Assembly: GCA_947471745.1 (NCBI GenBank)
Contig: CANJKZ010000981.1
Location: 558,001-622,000, forward strand
Direction of reading: 5' to 3'
From: Closterium sp. Naga37s-1
Taxonomy: Eukaryota; Streptophyta; Zygnematophyceae; Desmidiales; Closteriaceae
Length of the DNA stretch: 64,000 nucleotides
The notes under the pieces are model-generated. The model did not search any database, had not been told where the DNA came from, and saw only the letters and a list, made by a program, of their open reading frames with translations. Below are positions 10,101 through 17,684 of the stretch, piece by piece; within the stretch, counting starts at the first letter, position 1; each line of letters starts with the position of its first letter. Position numbers and translations under genes: made by a program.

Positions 10101-12491
10101 CCCTGCTCGAGACAGCCCCTGGCAACTCCACCCTGCGATCACCAGATCGATCCTTCCCCATTGAGCCAGCATGCCATCGTCAATCTCTTCCACCCCGCGG
10201 CACAACCATTCTGCCCCCCTCTTCGCCGCTTCTGGCATTAGCTGCTCATGATACCTGGCCTTCAACAGCTTGAGATGGTGCCAGGCCATTAGATTCGTGC
10301 CTCCGTCATTGTCCACGTATAGGTACTTGGCCACCGTGTGTCCTGACTTCAACACCGCCGCCAGCCCCGTGGCTATTCCGCCGTACAGCTCCAATATCAC
10401 TAACGGCTTCTGGAGTGCTCGCAGGTTCAGGACGGGTTCTCGCAAGTTGTCACTGACCCCCCAGATCTCTTTGTACTGCTTCCTGGCAGCCTCCGTTTGC
10501 CCCATTTCTTTCCACGTCATGATGCCCAGCTCCTCTTCCAGCGATTTCTCCATTGCTTGATAGGCCTCCCGTGGTTCCCTTCTGATGAACCGCACCGGTA
10601 GCTCTGCCAATTCGCTGTCGTGTTCCCAGTATGTCACGCGATACTTCAGCCGTTCTTCCCACATGCAGATGGTGGTTCCGATAGCAAACAGATACTCCAC
10701 TCCCAGCAGTAGATCGTAGTCTTCTGATGTGGACACTCCACAGTGCATCCGCACTATGCACTCATCTACATGCCCGGGCCGTATCACTATTTCCACCGTG
10801 CTGCGAGTTTTCGGCATCCATTTCGCCATGCCTCCTTCCGCGGGCATCAGCAGGTAGCCCTCGGGTATCACTCGGTCCTCTCGGTCCAATCCCAGTAACC
10901 TTGCCATGGGCGCCCAGATCAGTACATTGTGTGCCCCTGTATCCACGATCGCCTGCTTGACCTTGACGCCGCCCACGCTCATTACACCCGGTTCCACCAC
11001 CAAGACTGACGGCTGACAGGCCATCCTCTCCAGGGGATGACGACGCGCTGCTCCCGCAGTTCTCGCCTCCGTGGTGTTCCTCCTCGGTCCCTGCTCCCGC
11101 ACTGGGGTTTCTTGTGGAAAGTATCGTCGTCGTGCTTGTAACCCAAGTTCCTCCCTCTCCCGCACTGGTCGTGCCATGAGCGCGAAGCTGGCCTCGCTCC
11201 CTTCCTCATCTTCTTCCTCCGACCGTGCTAACATTGCGTTTCCCTTCTGCTCCGGTCCGGCCATCTCCTCCAGCTGTCGCTGTAGTTGAGCAATCTGTGC
11301 TTTCACCTCCTCTGGATCCTTCTTCATTCGTCCTTCCCTCCTGGAGGCGTAGCAGTCTTTCCCTTGATGCCCCTTTCTTCCACAGCGATCATACACTGGT
11401 GTCTCGGGGCAATCTCTCCTCAGGTGTTCTTCACTTCCGCAAGTGGAGCAGGCCGGCGGGTTGCGGCACTCTCTTCTCAAATGTCCTAGCTGGCCGCAGT
11501 TATGGCAACGCCGTTCATCTCCCGCTCCGCGTGGTGGCTTCTCTCTCTCCGCCGGCGTCGCCGCCCAAGCTGGCCTCCTTCGCTCGCCTCCCCTTTCCGC
11601 AGTAGTCTCGATTTCACACAGCCTACGACCGATCTCCACTCTCTTCACCATCTCGTAAACTTCCTTCAGTGTAGCTTGTGCCCCCATCTCGAAGACCCGC
11701 ACCGCCACATCCCGTCGCAGCTCGTAGTGCAGACCGTTCAGGAACTTGCTGATTAGCCGACTCGTGTCTTGACAACTCATATCTTCTGCCAGTTCCACCA
11801 GCCTGCCGTAGTATGCCAGTAGCGACTCCCCCGTGCGACGGCAAAATTCCCTGAATTCCGCTACCCTTTCTGGTGTCTGTGCTGGGAATTGGTCTTCTAG
11901 CATACTCAAGAAACGCGTCGTCGGATCTCGTTCTCCTGGTGCTGCACGCGCCATCCACTCCAGCAACTCTCTCCTGCTGAGCCGATAGAAGGTTTCCGCT
12001 TCGCCGGTTAGCGTGTTGGCGAGTCCCCTGAAAAACTCCTCTGGATCCAGCCGATCTCGTTCCCACCTGGCCCGCAGGTTATCCAACTGCATCACATAAT
12101 TCTTGATCGTCGGTCCTCGCCGAGTGTCGCCCGAGAAGCGCTCAGGGACTTCAATTTTCGGTAGCAGCGTATATTTCCACCGCTGCACGGACGCATCCTC
12201 TTGCCACGACACGCTCCTCTGGTAAGAGCCGGTCAAACAATCACCCCCTGCCGTGCGCATCGGTCTTCCATCCGATCGCGCCTCTTTTCTGGCCGTTCCT
12301 TGAGATTCCTTCTCCTCGCCTTCTGGTCGATCCGCTCTTTCCGCGTCCCCTTTCGGCGAGCCATCGTCCCGGGGCTCATCCACCCCCATATCCGTTCCCT
12401 GATTCATCACTCCAGGTCGTCCAGCTGTCGTCGCCTCCGCTTTCTCGTTTCCTTCTTCTAAGCCGTATTCAGTCCCTCCTCGTGTGTGCAT
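7038..12491 (-). CDS. Gypsy Gag-protease-methyltransferase-RT-RNase H-integrase(N) polyprotein, 1817 aa
   Basis: One open frame from the ATG at 12491. Order on the protein: acidic/polar N-terminus; gag (about 105-300); zinc knuckles CHNCGQLGHLRREC and CSTCGSEEHLRRDC near 340-375, plus a third whose first Cys is Tyr (YDRCGRKGHQGKDC); aspartic protease (IVDTGAHNVLIW near 530); cytosine methyltransferase (about 690-1020, listed separately); a very acidic linker near 1090-1110; reverse transcriptase with FSTLDMRQGFNQIP and the active site YIDDVIVF (near 8305-8330); RNase H (LYTDWSSTGMGAIL, LVTDHQPLLWLM); and the integrase zinc finger (HNKLGHFG, CPACIRN). The frame is lost by a one-base shift near 7100, before the integrase core. 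Apart from that the polyprotein is undamaged, so enzyme activities upstream of integrase could still be made. Confidence 0.92.
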   Translation of the reverse strand: MHTRGGTEYGLEEGNEKAEATTAGRPGVMNQGTDMGVDEPRDDGSPKGDAERADRPEGEEKESQGTARKEARSDGRPMRTAGGDCLTGSYQRSVSWQEDASVQRWKYTLLPKIEVPERFSGDTRRGPTIKNYVMQLDNLRARWERDRLDPEEFFRGLANTLTGEAETFYRLSRRELLEWMARAAPGERDPTTRFLSMLEDQFPAQTPERVAEFREFCRRTGESLLAYYGRLVELAEDMSCQDTSRLISKFLNGLHYELRRDVAVRVFEMGAQATLKEVYEMVKRVEIGRRLCEIETTAERGGERRRPAWAATPAEREKPPRGAGDERRCHNCGQLGHLRRECRNPPACSTCGSEEHLRRDCPETPVYDRCGRKGHQGKDCYASRREGRMKKDPEEVKAQIAQLQRQLEEMAGPEQKGNAMLARSEEEDEEGSEASFALMARPVREREELGLQARRRYFPQETPVREQGPRRNTTEARTAGAARRHPLERMACQPSVLVVEPGVMSVGGVKVKQAIVDTGAHNVLIWAPMARLLGLDREDRVIPEGYLLMPAEGGMAKWMPKTRSTVEIVIRPGHVDECIVRMHCGVSTSEDYDLLLGVEYLFAIGTTICMWEERLKYRVTYWEHDSELAELPVRFIRREPREAYQAMEKSLEEELGIMTWKEMGQTEAARKQYKEIWGVSDNLREPVLNLRALQKPLVILELYGGIATGLAAVLKSGHTVAKYLYVDNDGGTNLMAWHHLKLLKARYHEQLMPEAAKRGAEWLCRGVEEIDDGMLAQWGRIDLVIAGWSCQGLSRAGRGQGMGDARSAQFRDLVRVLKMIKRRQGEVAYIIENVDMTDDPRPAIRAASREITEELGAGVEWDAAQNGSRAHRPRRYWQNVVPESALRYQLSRMERPRARRVEDILEPGRLAAPVKEADHPTLYPCNKVGESRQAWPTLVSYENARGFKEVDGVEGPGMVYDQARGVWEEPTAQERELAMGFLAGATACEQMTEKERRAALGRAMDMNALQWLFMTMANHLERKWLERRIGKATAIRPQTRLAADKETEAWTMLEGLEEKEENQWWRWIPEEHRRAHWRDDREAIPGRYADPQESEEDWEEEAEEEMEEESGVGRGDTPEEFHDSDFDMGEGFYDYFDPPNWPPIGPAFMALDATASNADPQAPGGEEPRERTTGVAAGPEGEQCSWDVGAGLQGEHRQAVEALLASHRQTFAYSLKELGCCNCAVMTLELTTTVPVYQRRRRMSPQDLEICKEKCLELLEAGLIRRSESKYAAATVVAARMDLTGTVLARRMCGDYRDLNKVTVPERYSTPMVDELFDQLAEARVFSTLDMRQGFNQIPIAEADKAKTAFHGPDGAYQWNRMPFGLKNASLLFQKVMDAVLQGMEGALCYIDDVIVFSATPEEHVQRLAEALRRIKEAGLTCHPQKCRFGHTAVTYLGFEVTGGRLAIQQAKVAILDQVSQPKDKSALRALLGFLNYYRKFVENFSRRATPLNKLLKDDAKWQWGKQQKGALKDLMGAVKKGAVLQLPRADLPFVLYTDWSSTGMGAILSQQEGREEKVVAFASRSCNPAEANYSSYEGEGLAAVWAVGHFRVYLQGRPFTLVTDHQPLLWLMQNQSLTGRNARWAMKLQEYQFTIRHRPGKTMQHVDGLSRNPPAVAPEMALAALVADPATPLRREQQAGAPDVWEDPETLAWLKGETTEGAVVSARARSRGQHYRWYQNQVQIRTQDGWKRVPEPKEREGVIQEVHNKLGHFGPLRTQQLLQTGWWWAGMRREIKDWVAKCPACIRNRAAFERSKAASATADRGAGLSVVLGPGG
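9420..10421 (-). other. DNMT3-like C5 cytosine methyltransferase domain within the gypsy polyprotein
   Basis: Residues about 690-1020 of the polyprotein, in frame between protease and RT. Motif I (AdoMet binding) is VILELYGGIATGLAAVL near 695-712. Motif IV with the catalytic Cys is DLVIAGWSCQGLSRAG near 780. Motif VI is YIIENVDM near 828, the Glu-Asn-Val that contacts the target cytosine. Motif VIII is RAHRPRRYWQNV near 870. A short target-recognition stretch follows (CNKVGESRQAWPTLV), then RELAMGFLAG and motif X, AALGRAMDMNALQWLF. GIATGL, AHRPRRYW and the LGR of motif X are DNMT3-type signatures. The residue before the catalytic Cys is Ser, where C5 methyltransferases almost always have Pro. 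No PWWP or ADD reader domain is present. Predicted reaction: transfer of methyl from AdoMet to cytosine C5, plausibly on the element's own cDNA. Confidence 0.88.
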
Positions 12492-12519
12492 GCTAATACT
12501 ACCGAAGATTGTTTGTATG

Positions 12520-13079
12520 TGAAGAACTAGTGCAGCTTACTCACATCCACTAATGAACACCACCTACGTCACTTCTCCATATCTCCAGGGTTTGTTATGG
12601 CCTGCCGCTCTCCCCCACATGATTCTAAAGCAATCACATGAGTATTACAGGACATACAAACAATGCAGAGTCAAATGCCCGTACCCCCTATATCCTAGCC
12701 TACTTCCTCCCCCTATTGCTACACCGTTAACGCTGAAGGGGATGGCCTCCCACCGAAGCGAAAGGACAGCCTTCTCATCCTCTTGCCACCGCCACTTAGC
12801 CGCCCCGCTGCTTGACCTCCAGCTTGCGCCTGTAACTCCAGCTGGCTCGGGCATCCAACCTGCAAGGAAAAAAAACATGCATTCTTCACACAAAGCAAAA
12901 GCTCCATCCAGTTGTCTCCCTTCCCCGCTCCCCCCATGCGACTGTCTACTGACTCGGCAGCCCAACATCGCCCAGCCATCATCCGAGCCTCGGTCCCTAT
13001 CCTCAGTACCGGTTTACTCGATTGCCTGTACAAATGTACATTATGTACACTCCCATCCGTTCTCCATAAACTTGCGACA
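12520..13079 (-). repeat. Gypsy 5' LTR (560 bp)
   Basis: Direct repeat of 5374-5937, from TGAAGAACTAG to CTTGCGACA on the plus strand. It differs from its partner by about five substitutions and a 4-bp indel near 12733. On the minus strand it ends TTCA and is followed by CATACAAACAATC; no clear tRNA-complementary primer site is evident. Contains short AT-rich stretches but no promoter that I can call firmly. Confidence 0.88.
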
Positions 13080-13345
13080 ATGAGCACCTGCTTCCCGGCC
13101 TCCCCTTTCAGAGCGACAGTGCTGCGGCCCTGAACGTCCTGCAGCGCCCCATTGAAGCCGCGCACGTGCTTCACGTCGCCGCTCGGCCCCAAGTCGACGA
13201 AGGCCTCCTTTGTCCCCATCAGGTGGTGCGAGCAGCTGCTGTCGAGCAGGACCACCGCTGGGTTCGCCTGCACAGCTGCTGCTACCGCCTGGAAGTCCTC
13301 ACCGGCCTCCGGCGCCAGCGAGACGGTCGGCTCCACGACGCCGCC
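13080..13345 (-). pseudogene. pol: Copia-A protease, N-terminal part, cut by the gypsy insertion
   Basis: In the frame starting near 13345 the minus strand reads EPTVSLAPEAGEDF, then AVVLLDSSCSHHLMG, the copia aspartic-protease active-site region. The usual DSG is DSS here. Family knowledge places the catalytic aspartate at this position and the following His-containing segment is copia-like. The frame ends at KQVLI, where the gypsy element starts. Removing the insert and one ATGA copy joins it in frame to PDVLYVPGVWANLL at 5158 and below, the second half of a copia protease. No function is possible without that join. Confidence 0.82.
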
Positions 13346-14742
13346 TTGTCGTCTCGCCCCTTGCTGCCAGCAGAGGAGTCGGCGTCCTTCGCCGGGGTCG
13401 ACTTGGTCGACTGCTTCTCCTTGCGCGGCTTGTTTCCACCTCGACGAGGACGATGGCTGCCAGACCTTCCTCGGCCTCCCTTGGCGTCGTCGTCATCGGA
13501 GTCACTGCGGTCGGGGCACTCGAAGGAGAGGTGGTCGGGGTCGCCGCACAGCCAGCATTCCCGGCGGCGGCCTCCGCCTCCACGACCAGTATCCTTAGCC
13601 GACTTCTTCTTGTCGGCGTCCTTGCTCGGCTTCCAGCCACTGCTACCGACGCCGCCCGACTGCCCACGCTGCCCTGGTCGGCCTCCTTGCTTCGTCGGGG
13701 CGACGAAGTTGGCCTGCGCCAAGAGCTCCTGGGATCGCTCGGCCTCCTGCATCACCTCGTCCTGCAGGATATACGAGGTCAGGTTATCCTCGTTGAGCGT
13801 CATCCTCGTGCTCGGCGCCATGGACAGCCGCTTCAGGAGGTTGTAGCTGCTCGAGAGCCCCTGCATGACGTGGGTGACGTACGACGCCGTCGAGTACTGG
13901 GCACCGGCCATCCTGATGGTGGCGAGAATTCGCCGGGCCCGGTTGCAGTAGTCGGTCGCCGTCTCCTCGTCGCCCATGCGCAGGTGCGTCAGCTGTCCCT
14001 CTAGCTGGGCGATGAACAATTCGTCGGTGACTTGATAGGTCGACTCGATGAAGTTCCACGCCCGGTGGCCGGCGTCGAGGTACTCCCGACACCACTTCAA
14101 GGCGATCTGCACGCCCGGCGAGCAACACCGCGAGATGACCGTGAAGGTCAACAACTGCACGGCGCGAAACTCCGCACGCAGGTCGGGGTGGTGCTCCCCC
14201 GGCGTCGCCACGGTCCCTCGGGCGAAGCCGATCAGCCCGGCCATCTCCAGCTGGGGCTCGATGGCTTCCTTCCAGGTGAGGATGTCTTGTCGACCAACGA
14301 GCGCCGGGGTGACCGAGATCCTGTCCGGCGTAAACTTGAAGTAGCCGTAGCTCGGTGCAATCCCGCCCGCCGTCACCTGGGTCGCCGACATCGGCGACAA
14401 TCCACTTCGACGCCCACCGGCGTCGCCCTGCGAGGAGCCTGCAGCCGCCGACGACTGCATCCCTCGTGCTTGAACGCCGCTGGCTTCACCGGCGTGTATC
14501 ACACCTCGTTGCCTCGACATGCCTCCCGCACTGCTGCCGACCTGACCTCCACCAGCATTGACGCCCACGTCGGCGCCGCCGTCGTTGTTCACCGGTCGAG
14601 GAGAGGCAGACCGAGAAGGGGGGTGCTCCGCCGCCCACATGTGGCGGAGTCCTGCCTCGACGACTGCCCAGGGTATCGCCCCGTACTCCTGGGCCTCATG
14701 GCGTCTCCTCGCATCCTCCAGCTGTGCCTCCAGGGTGTCCAT
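13282..14742 (-). CDS. gag: Copia-A Gag polyprotein
   Basis: Gag capsid/nucleocapsid protein of Copia-A. The best ATG is at 14742 (MDTLEAQLEDARRRH). The same frame is open a little further upstream without another ATG. The capsid region (roughly residues 150-370) carries a retrotransposon gag-like helical segment (YLDAGHRAWNFIESTY, then LTHLRMGDEETATDYCNRAR). It is followed by a basic Gly/Ser-rich linker and a CCHC zinc knuckle (CWLCGDPDHLSFEC: CX2CX4HX4C) for RNA packaging. The frame runs on to a stop at 13282, but protease homology is in another frame from about 13345, so Gag and Pol are joined by a -1 shift or the copy has an indel. The gag sits directly inside the 5' LTR. Confidence 0.85.
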   Translation of the reverse strand: MDTLEAQLEDARRRHEAQEYGAIPWAVVEAGLRHMWAAEHPPSRSASPRPVNNDGGADVGVNAGGGQVGSSAGGMSRQRGVIHAGEASGVQARGMQSSAAAGSSQGDAGGRRSGLSPMSATQVTAGGIAPSYGYFKFTPDRISVTPALVGRQDILTWKEAIEPQLEMAGLIGFARGTVATPGEHHPDLRAEFRAVQLLTFTVISRCCSPGVQIALKWCREYLDAGHRAWNFIESTYQVTDELFIAQLEGQLTHLRMGDEETATDYCNRARRILATIRMAGAQYSTASYVTHVMQGLSSSYNLLKRLSMAPSTRMTLNEDNLTSYILQDEVMQEAERSQELLAQANFVAPTKQGGRPGQRGQSGGVGSSGWKPSKDADKKKSAKDTGRGGGGRRRECWLCGDPDHLSFECPDRSDSDDDDAKGGRGRSGSHRPRRGGNKPRKEKQSTKSTPAKDADSSAGSKGRDDKAASWSRPSRWRRRPVRTSRR

Positions 14743-14861
14743 CACCTCGGCGTCACCTACGCGCACGCTAGTGACTGCACGGCTGCCGGCCTACGAACAC
14801 GGTTGGTGCAAAGTCGGCTAGACCAAACTTCGACGCGGTGTCGTCCACGCTCACCGTACCA

Positions 14862-15838
14862 TGCGGAGATAACTGCTGCAACGGTAGCTAGGCTACGGGC
14901 TAGGCACGGATGCTCGTGTGATCTCTGCGTTCGTTGGTCCTTAGTCGTTTTCCTAGTGCATACACAGCTTGCTAGTTTACAGGGAGAATTGGCAAGAGTT
15001 TCACTAGAGAAAGTTGACAACAATGGTTGCAACAACATTGGCATCACTGACTACATCAGAGCTAGCTAGGCTGCTGGTCGACCTCCAGTGCAGCATGGTC
15101 GATCGCGCTCCAGCGCAGCAGTGCTCGCACCGCTCCAGCGTTGCAGAGAAGCGGTGCGCCAACGTTGCAAGTCCACGGTGTGCCAACGCTGCAGCAAGTC
15201 GGCTGCACGCAGACCCCTGCGACACTCGCGCACGTCGCCCGGGTGTCCCGGTCGACCGGGCAACCACGCCTGGCCGACCAGCGCAGTCCGTAGCCGGCCA
15301 CGCATACCCGGCGTCCCCAGTCCGGTGTCCAGGCGCCCAGGACGCCGTCCGAACCCCCAGGTCGGCGTCCAGACGCCTAGGACGCCGTGCAGACCTCTAG
15401 GGCGGCGTCCAGCCTCCCAGGACGCCGGTCAGACTCCCAGGTCGGCGTCCGGGCCCCCCAGGACGCACATGTCGGCGTCTGGGCCCCCATGACGCCGTAC
15501 AGACGCCCAGGGCGGCGTTCCAGGCTCCTAGGACGCCGTGCAGACGCCTAGGTCGGCGTCTGGCCTTCCAGGACGCCGTGCAGGTGCCCACGACGCCAAC
15601 CAGGCGCCCGGGTAGTCGTTCCGACGCCCAGGTCGGCGTCCAGCTTCCCAGGACGCCGTCCAGGCGTCCAGGACGGCGTCCTCCTGCTTGGCGCCCTCCA
15701 GCAAGGCGCCCTCCAGCTTGGCGCCCTTGCAATGACCCCCGTGCCCACTGCTGCAGGTCGGCTGCAACCCCCGAACATCCGACCACGAGGGCGGCTCCGC
15801 CCAAGCGAGGACGGGGCCACACAACACTCCCGTTGACA
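14862..15838 (-). repeat. Copia-A 5' LTR (977 bp)
   Basis: Direct repeat of 346-1525, starting TGCGGAGATAAC and ending CCCGTTGACA on the plus strand. It is shorter than its partner because of a roughly 180-bp deletion and loss of one minisatellite unit. Outside those indels the two LTRs differ at few positions, suggesting a fairly recent insertion. The transcription start and poly(A) signals should lie here but I cannot place them. Confidence 0.92.
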
Positions 15839-17098
15839 GACTCCCACTACGGCCACCCCGACAACCCCAACGAGCGTACCACTCATGAAGCTGTTGGGGC
15901 GTGAGAGACTCACGCGGACAGCGCTGGAGCTGCATCTGGCCACGCCAGGAGCAGCAGTAGCAGTAAAAAGAGCAGTAGCAGTAGGAGCAGCACGAGCAGC
16001 AGTAGCAGCAGGAAGAGCAGTAACAATAGGAGCAGCAGTAACAGCAGTACAGGCAGGGCAGTGCTCACCAGTGGTAACAGGCGAGGGCTCCGCGGCAGCT
16101 CCAGGTGCGGCTGCTCCAGGGGCGGCTACTCCAGAGGCCAGGGGCGGCAGCTGCAGGGGCGGCTGCTCCAGGGGCCAGGGGCTGCTGCTGCAGGGGCGGC
16201 TGCTCCAGGGGCCAGGGGCGGCTGCTGCAGGGGCGGCTGCTCCAGGGGCCAGGGGCGGCTGCTGCAGGGGTGGCTGCTCCAGGGGCCAGGGGCGGCTGCT
16301 GCAGGGGCGGCTGCTCCAGGGGCCAGGGGCGGCTGCTGCAGGGGCGGCTGCTCCAGGGGCCACGGGCGGCTGTTGCAGGGGCGGCTGCTCCAGGGGCCAC
16401 GGGCGGCTGCTGCAGGGGCGGCTGCTCCAGGGGCCAGGGGCGGCTGCCGCAGGGGCGGCTGCTCCAGGGGCCAGGGGCGGCTGCTGCAGGGGCGGCTGCT
16501 CCAGGGGCCAGGGGCGGCTGCTGCAGGGGCGGCTGCTCCAGGGGCCAGGGGCGGCTGCTGCAGGGGCGGCTGCTCCAGGGGCCAGGGGCGGCTGCTCCAG
16601 GGGCGGCTGCTCCAGGGGCGGCTGCTCCAGGGGCCAGGGGCGGCTGCTGCAGGGGCGGCTGCTCCAGGGGCCAGGGGCGGCTTCTGCAGGGGCGGCTTCT
16701 GCAGGGGCGGCTGCTCCAGGGGCCAGGGGCGGCTGCTGCAGGGGCGGCTGCTCCTGGGGCCAGGGGCGGCTGCTGCAGGGGCGGCTGCTCCAGGGGCCAG
16801 GGGCGGCTGCTGTAGGGGCGGCTGCTACAGGGGCGGGTGCTCCAGGGGCCAGGGGCGGGGCCGCAACAGCCGCGGAGACCCGCACCAGCGAGTGAGCAGG
16901 CCGCGCGGGGCCGTCACAGCAGCGGTAGTAGCGAACAGCAGCGGCGGCAGCGGAAGCGACGGCAGCTGCTGCTGGGGCGGCGACGACGGGACGGCAGGGC
17001 GGCGAAGAGCCACGGAGGGGCCGCGAAGGGGCCGCGAAGGGGCCGCAACGAGCCCAGAGGGGGCCGCGAAGTGCCGCGAAGGGGCCGCGAAGGGCCAC
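15839..17098 (-). pseudogene. Copia-C gag N-terminal region, Pro/Ala-rich, interrupted
   Basis: A minus-strand frame open from 17098 to the Copia-A boundary. After a GC-rich start, its bulk (about 16080-16860) is a degenerate repeat encoding LEQPPLQQPPLAPGAAAP-type units. Near 15935-15885 it meets a recognisable Gag motif (TPQQLHEWYARWGC, in a neighbouring frame). A second QLREWYA copy lies beyond the Copia-A insertion at 210-265, so a stretch of about 140 bp was duplicated before Copia-A arrived. The capsid domain seen in B1 and B2 (AIDFEVWVDDLQLFLQ) is missing. This is a degenerate element remnant, not a host gene. Confidence 0.6.
16080..16860. repeat. Minisatellite with GGGGCGGCTGCTCCAGG units
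   Basis: About 780 bp of imperfect tandem units of roughly 39 bp combining GGGGCGGCTGCTCCAGG and GGCCAGGGGCGGCTGCTGCAG. It lies inside the gag of Copia-C and is open in all three frames on both strands, so the long frames here are compositional. Confidence 0.88.
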
Positions 17099-17400
17099 GA
17101 AGGGGCCGCGAAGGGCCGGGAGGGGGGGGCGCGAAGGGCCGCGAAGGGGCCGCGAAGGGCCGTGAGAGGGCCGCGAAGGGCCGCGAAGGGGCCGCGAGGG
17201 GCCGTGAGAGGGCTGCGAAGGTCAGCGAAGGGGCCGCGAGGGGCCTTAAGAGGGGCCGCGAAGGGGCCGCTAAGGAGGGCCGCGAGGGGGGCCACTAGGG
17301 GGGCCGCGAGAGGGCCGCTAAGGGGGGGGCCGCGAGGGGCCATAAGAGGGGCCGCAAAGGGGCCGCTAAGGGGGCCGCGAGGGGGCCGCGATGTTCAGGG
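16990..17400. repeat. GC-rich leader minisatellite of Copia-C
   Basis: Tandem AGGGGCCGCGAAGGGCC-type units in the leader between the 5' LTR primer site and gag of Copia-C. Comparable GC-rich repeated leaders with different units occur in Copia-B1 (17770-18600) and Copia-B2 (37970-38740). Confidence 0.8.
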
Positions 17401-17492
17401 CAGGGCGCAAAGCGCGATTCGGGCAGACTAAAAAAAAAATCGGTGGGCCCTTGAAAAAATAGTTCCCACTAGGGAACCTGCTCAGAATACCA

Positions 17493-17559
17493 TGTGAAGG
17501 AACTAGCGAGGAAATGGGGGAACTAGGAAACAATTGGATACAAAATGTGAAACCCTAGA
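17493..17559 (-). repeat. Copia-C 5' LTR, 3' portion
   Basis: The part of the Copia-C LTR left of the Copia-B1 insertion, including one copy of the CTAGA duplication (17555-17559). On the minus strand it runs from TCTAGGGTTTCAC to CTTCACA and is followed directly by the TGGTATTC primer site. Confidence 0.85.
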
Positions 17560-17684
17560 TGTCAGATTTATATGACATAGCTACTGTAGGCTATAGTGGG
17601 GTAGCACATATGGGGTACAGTTTTCTAGGGTTTGCATTTGTACCCAACTTTCCCTTAGTCAATTCATTCTCGTTCAGTTTCTCA
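17560..17684 (+). repeat. Copia-B1 5' LTR (125 bp)
   Basis: Starts TGTCAGATTTATATGACA, in which TGTCA and TGACA are inverted repeats around an AT core that could serve as a TATA element. Ends CAGTTTCTCA. One mismatch to the 3' LTR (GGCTATAG against GGATATAG). Confidence 0.93.

Larger units (their letters stand above)
5159..13079 (-). mobile_element. Ty3/gypsy retrotransposon carrying a DNMT3-like cytosine methyltransferase
   Basis: Inserted in Copia-A. Its outer ends are TGTCGGAAATT at 5159 and GCGACA at 13079, flanked by ATGA at 5155-5158 and 13080-13083. Deleting the insert and one ATGA restores the Copia-A protease frame. Near-identical terminal repeats lie at 12520-13079 (5') and 5374-5937 (3'). 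Between them, on the minus strand, are gag, protease, a DNMT3-like methyltransferase, RT, RNase H and integrase, the gypsy order with an inserted enzyme. An extra 215-bp segment is present twice (5159-5373 and 5940-6154), once on each side of the 3' LTR. LTR divergence of roughly 1 per cent suggests a young insertion. The integrase carries a frameshift and a TGA. Confidence 0.9.
346..15838 (-). mobile_element. Copia-A: LTR retrotransposon inserted in Copia-C, itself interrupted by a gypsy element
   Basis: The boundaries are TG at 346 and CA at 15838, with a perfect 5-bp target duplication GACTC at 341-345 and 15839-15843. Long direct LTRs (346-1525 and 14862-15838) enclose a minus-strand gag-protease-integrase-RT-RNase H module in copia order. 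The primer site next to the 5' LTR starts TGGTACGGTGAGCG (minus, 14861 downward) and a purine tract (GGCAGGGGAG, minus) abuts the 3' LTR. Excluding the gypsy insert (5159-13079 plus one ATGA copy) the element is about 7.6 kb. It is inactive: the gypsy element interrupts it, and there is a frameshift near 4800, a TAG at 4477-4479 and a gag/pol frame change near 13345. Confidence 0.93.

Noticed and set aside
9420..10421. Methyltransferase as part of a bacterial-type restriction-modification system or a contaminant
   Set aside because: It is in frame within a gypsy polyprotein flanked by protease and RT, no restriction enzyme is nearby, and the motifs are DNMT3-like.
16061..17431. 456- and 336-codon Gly/Arg-rich plus-strand frames
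   Set aside because: Antisense of the Pro/Ala minisatellite in Copia-C gag; compositional only.
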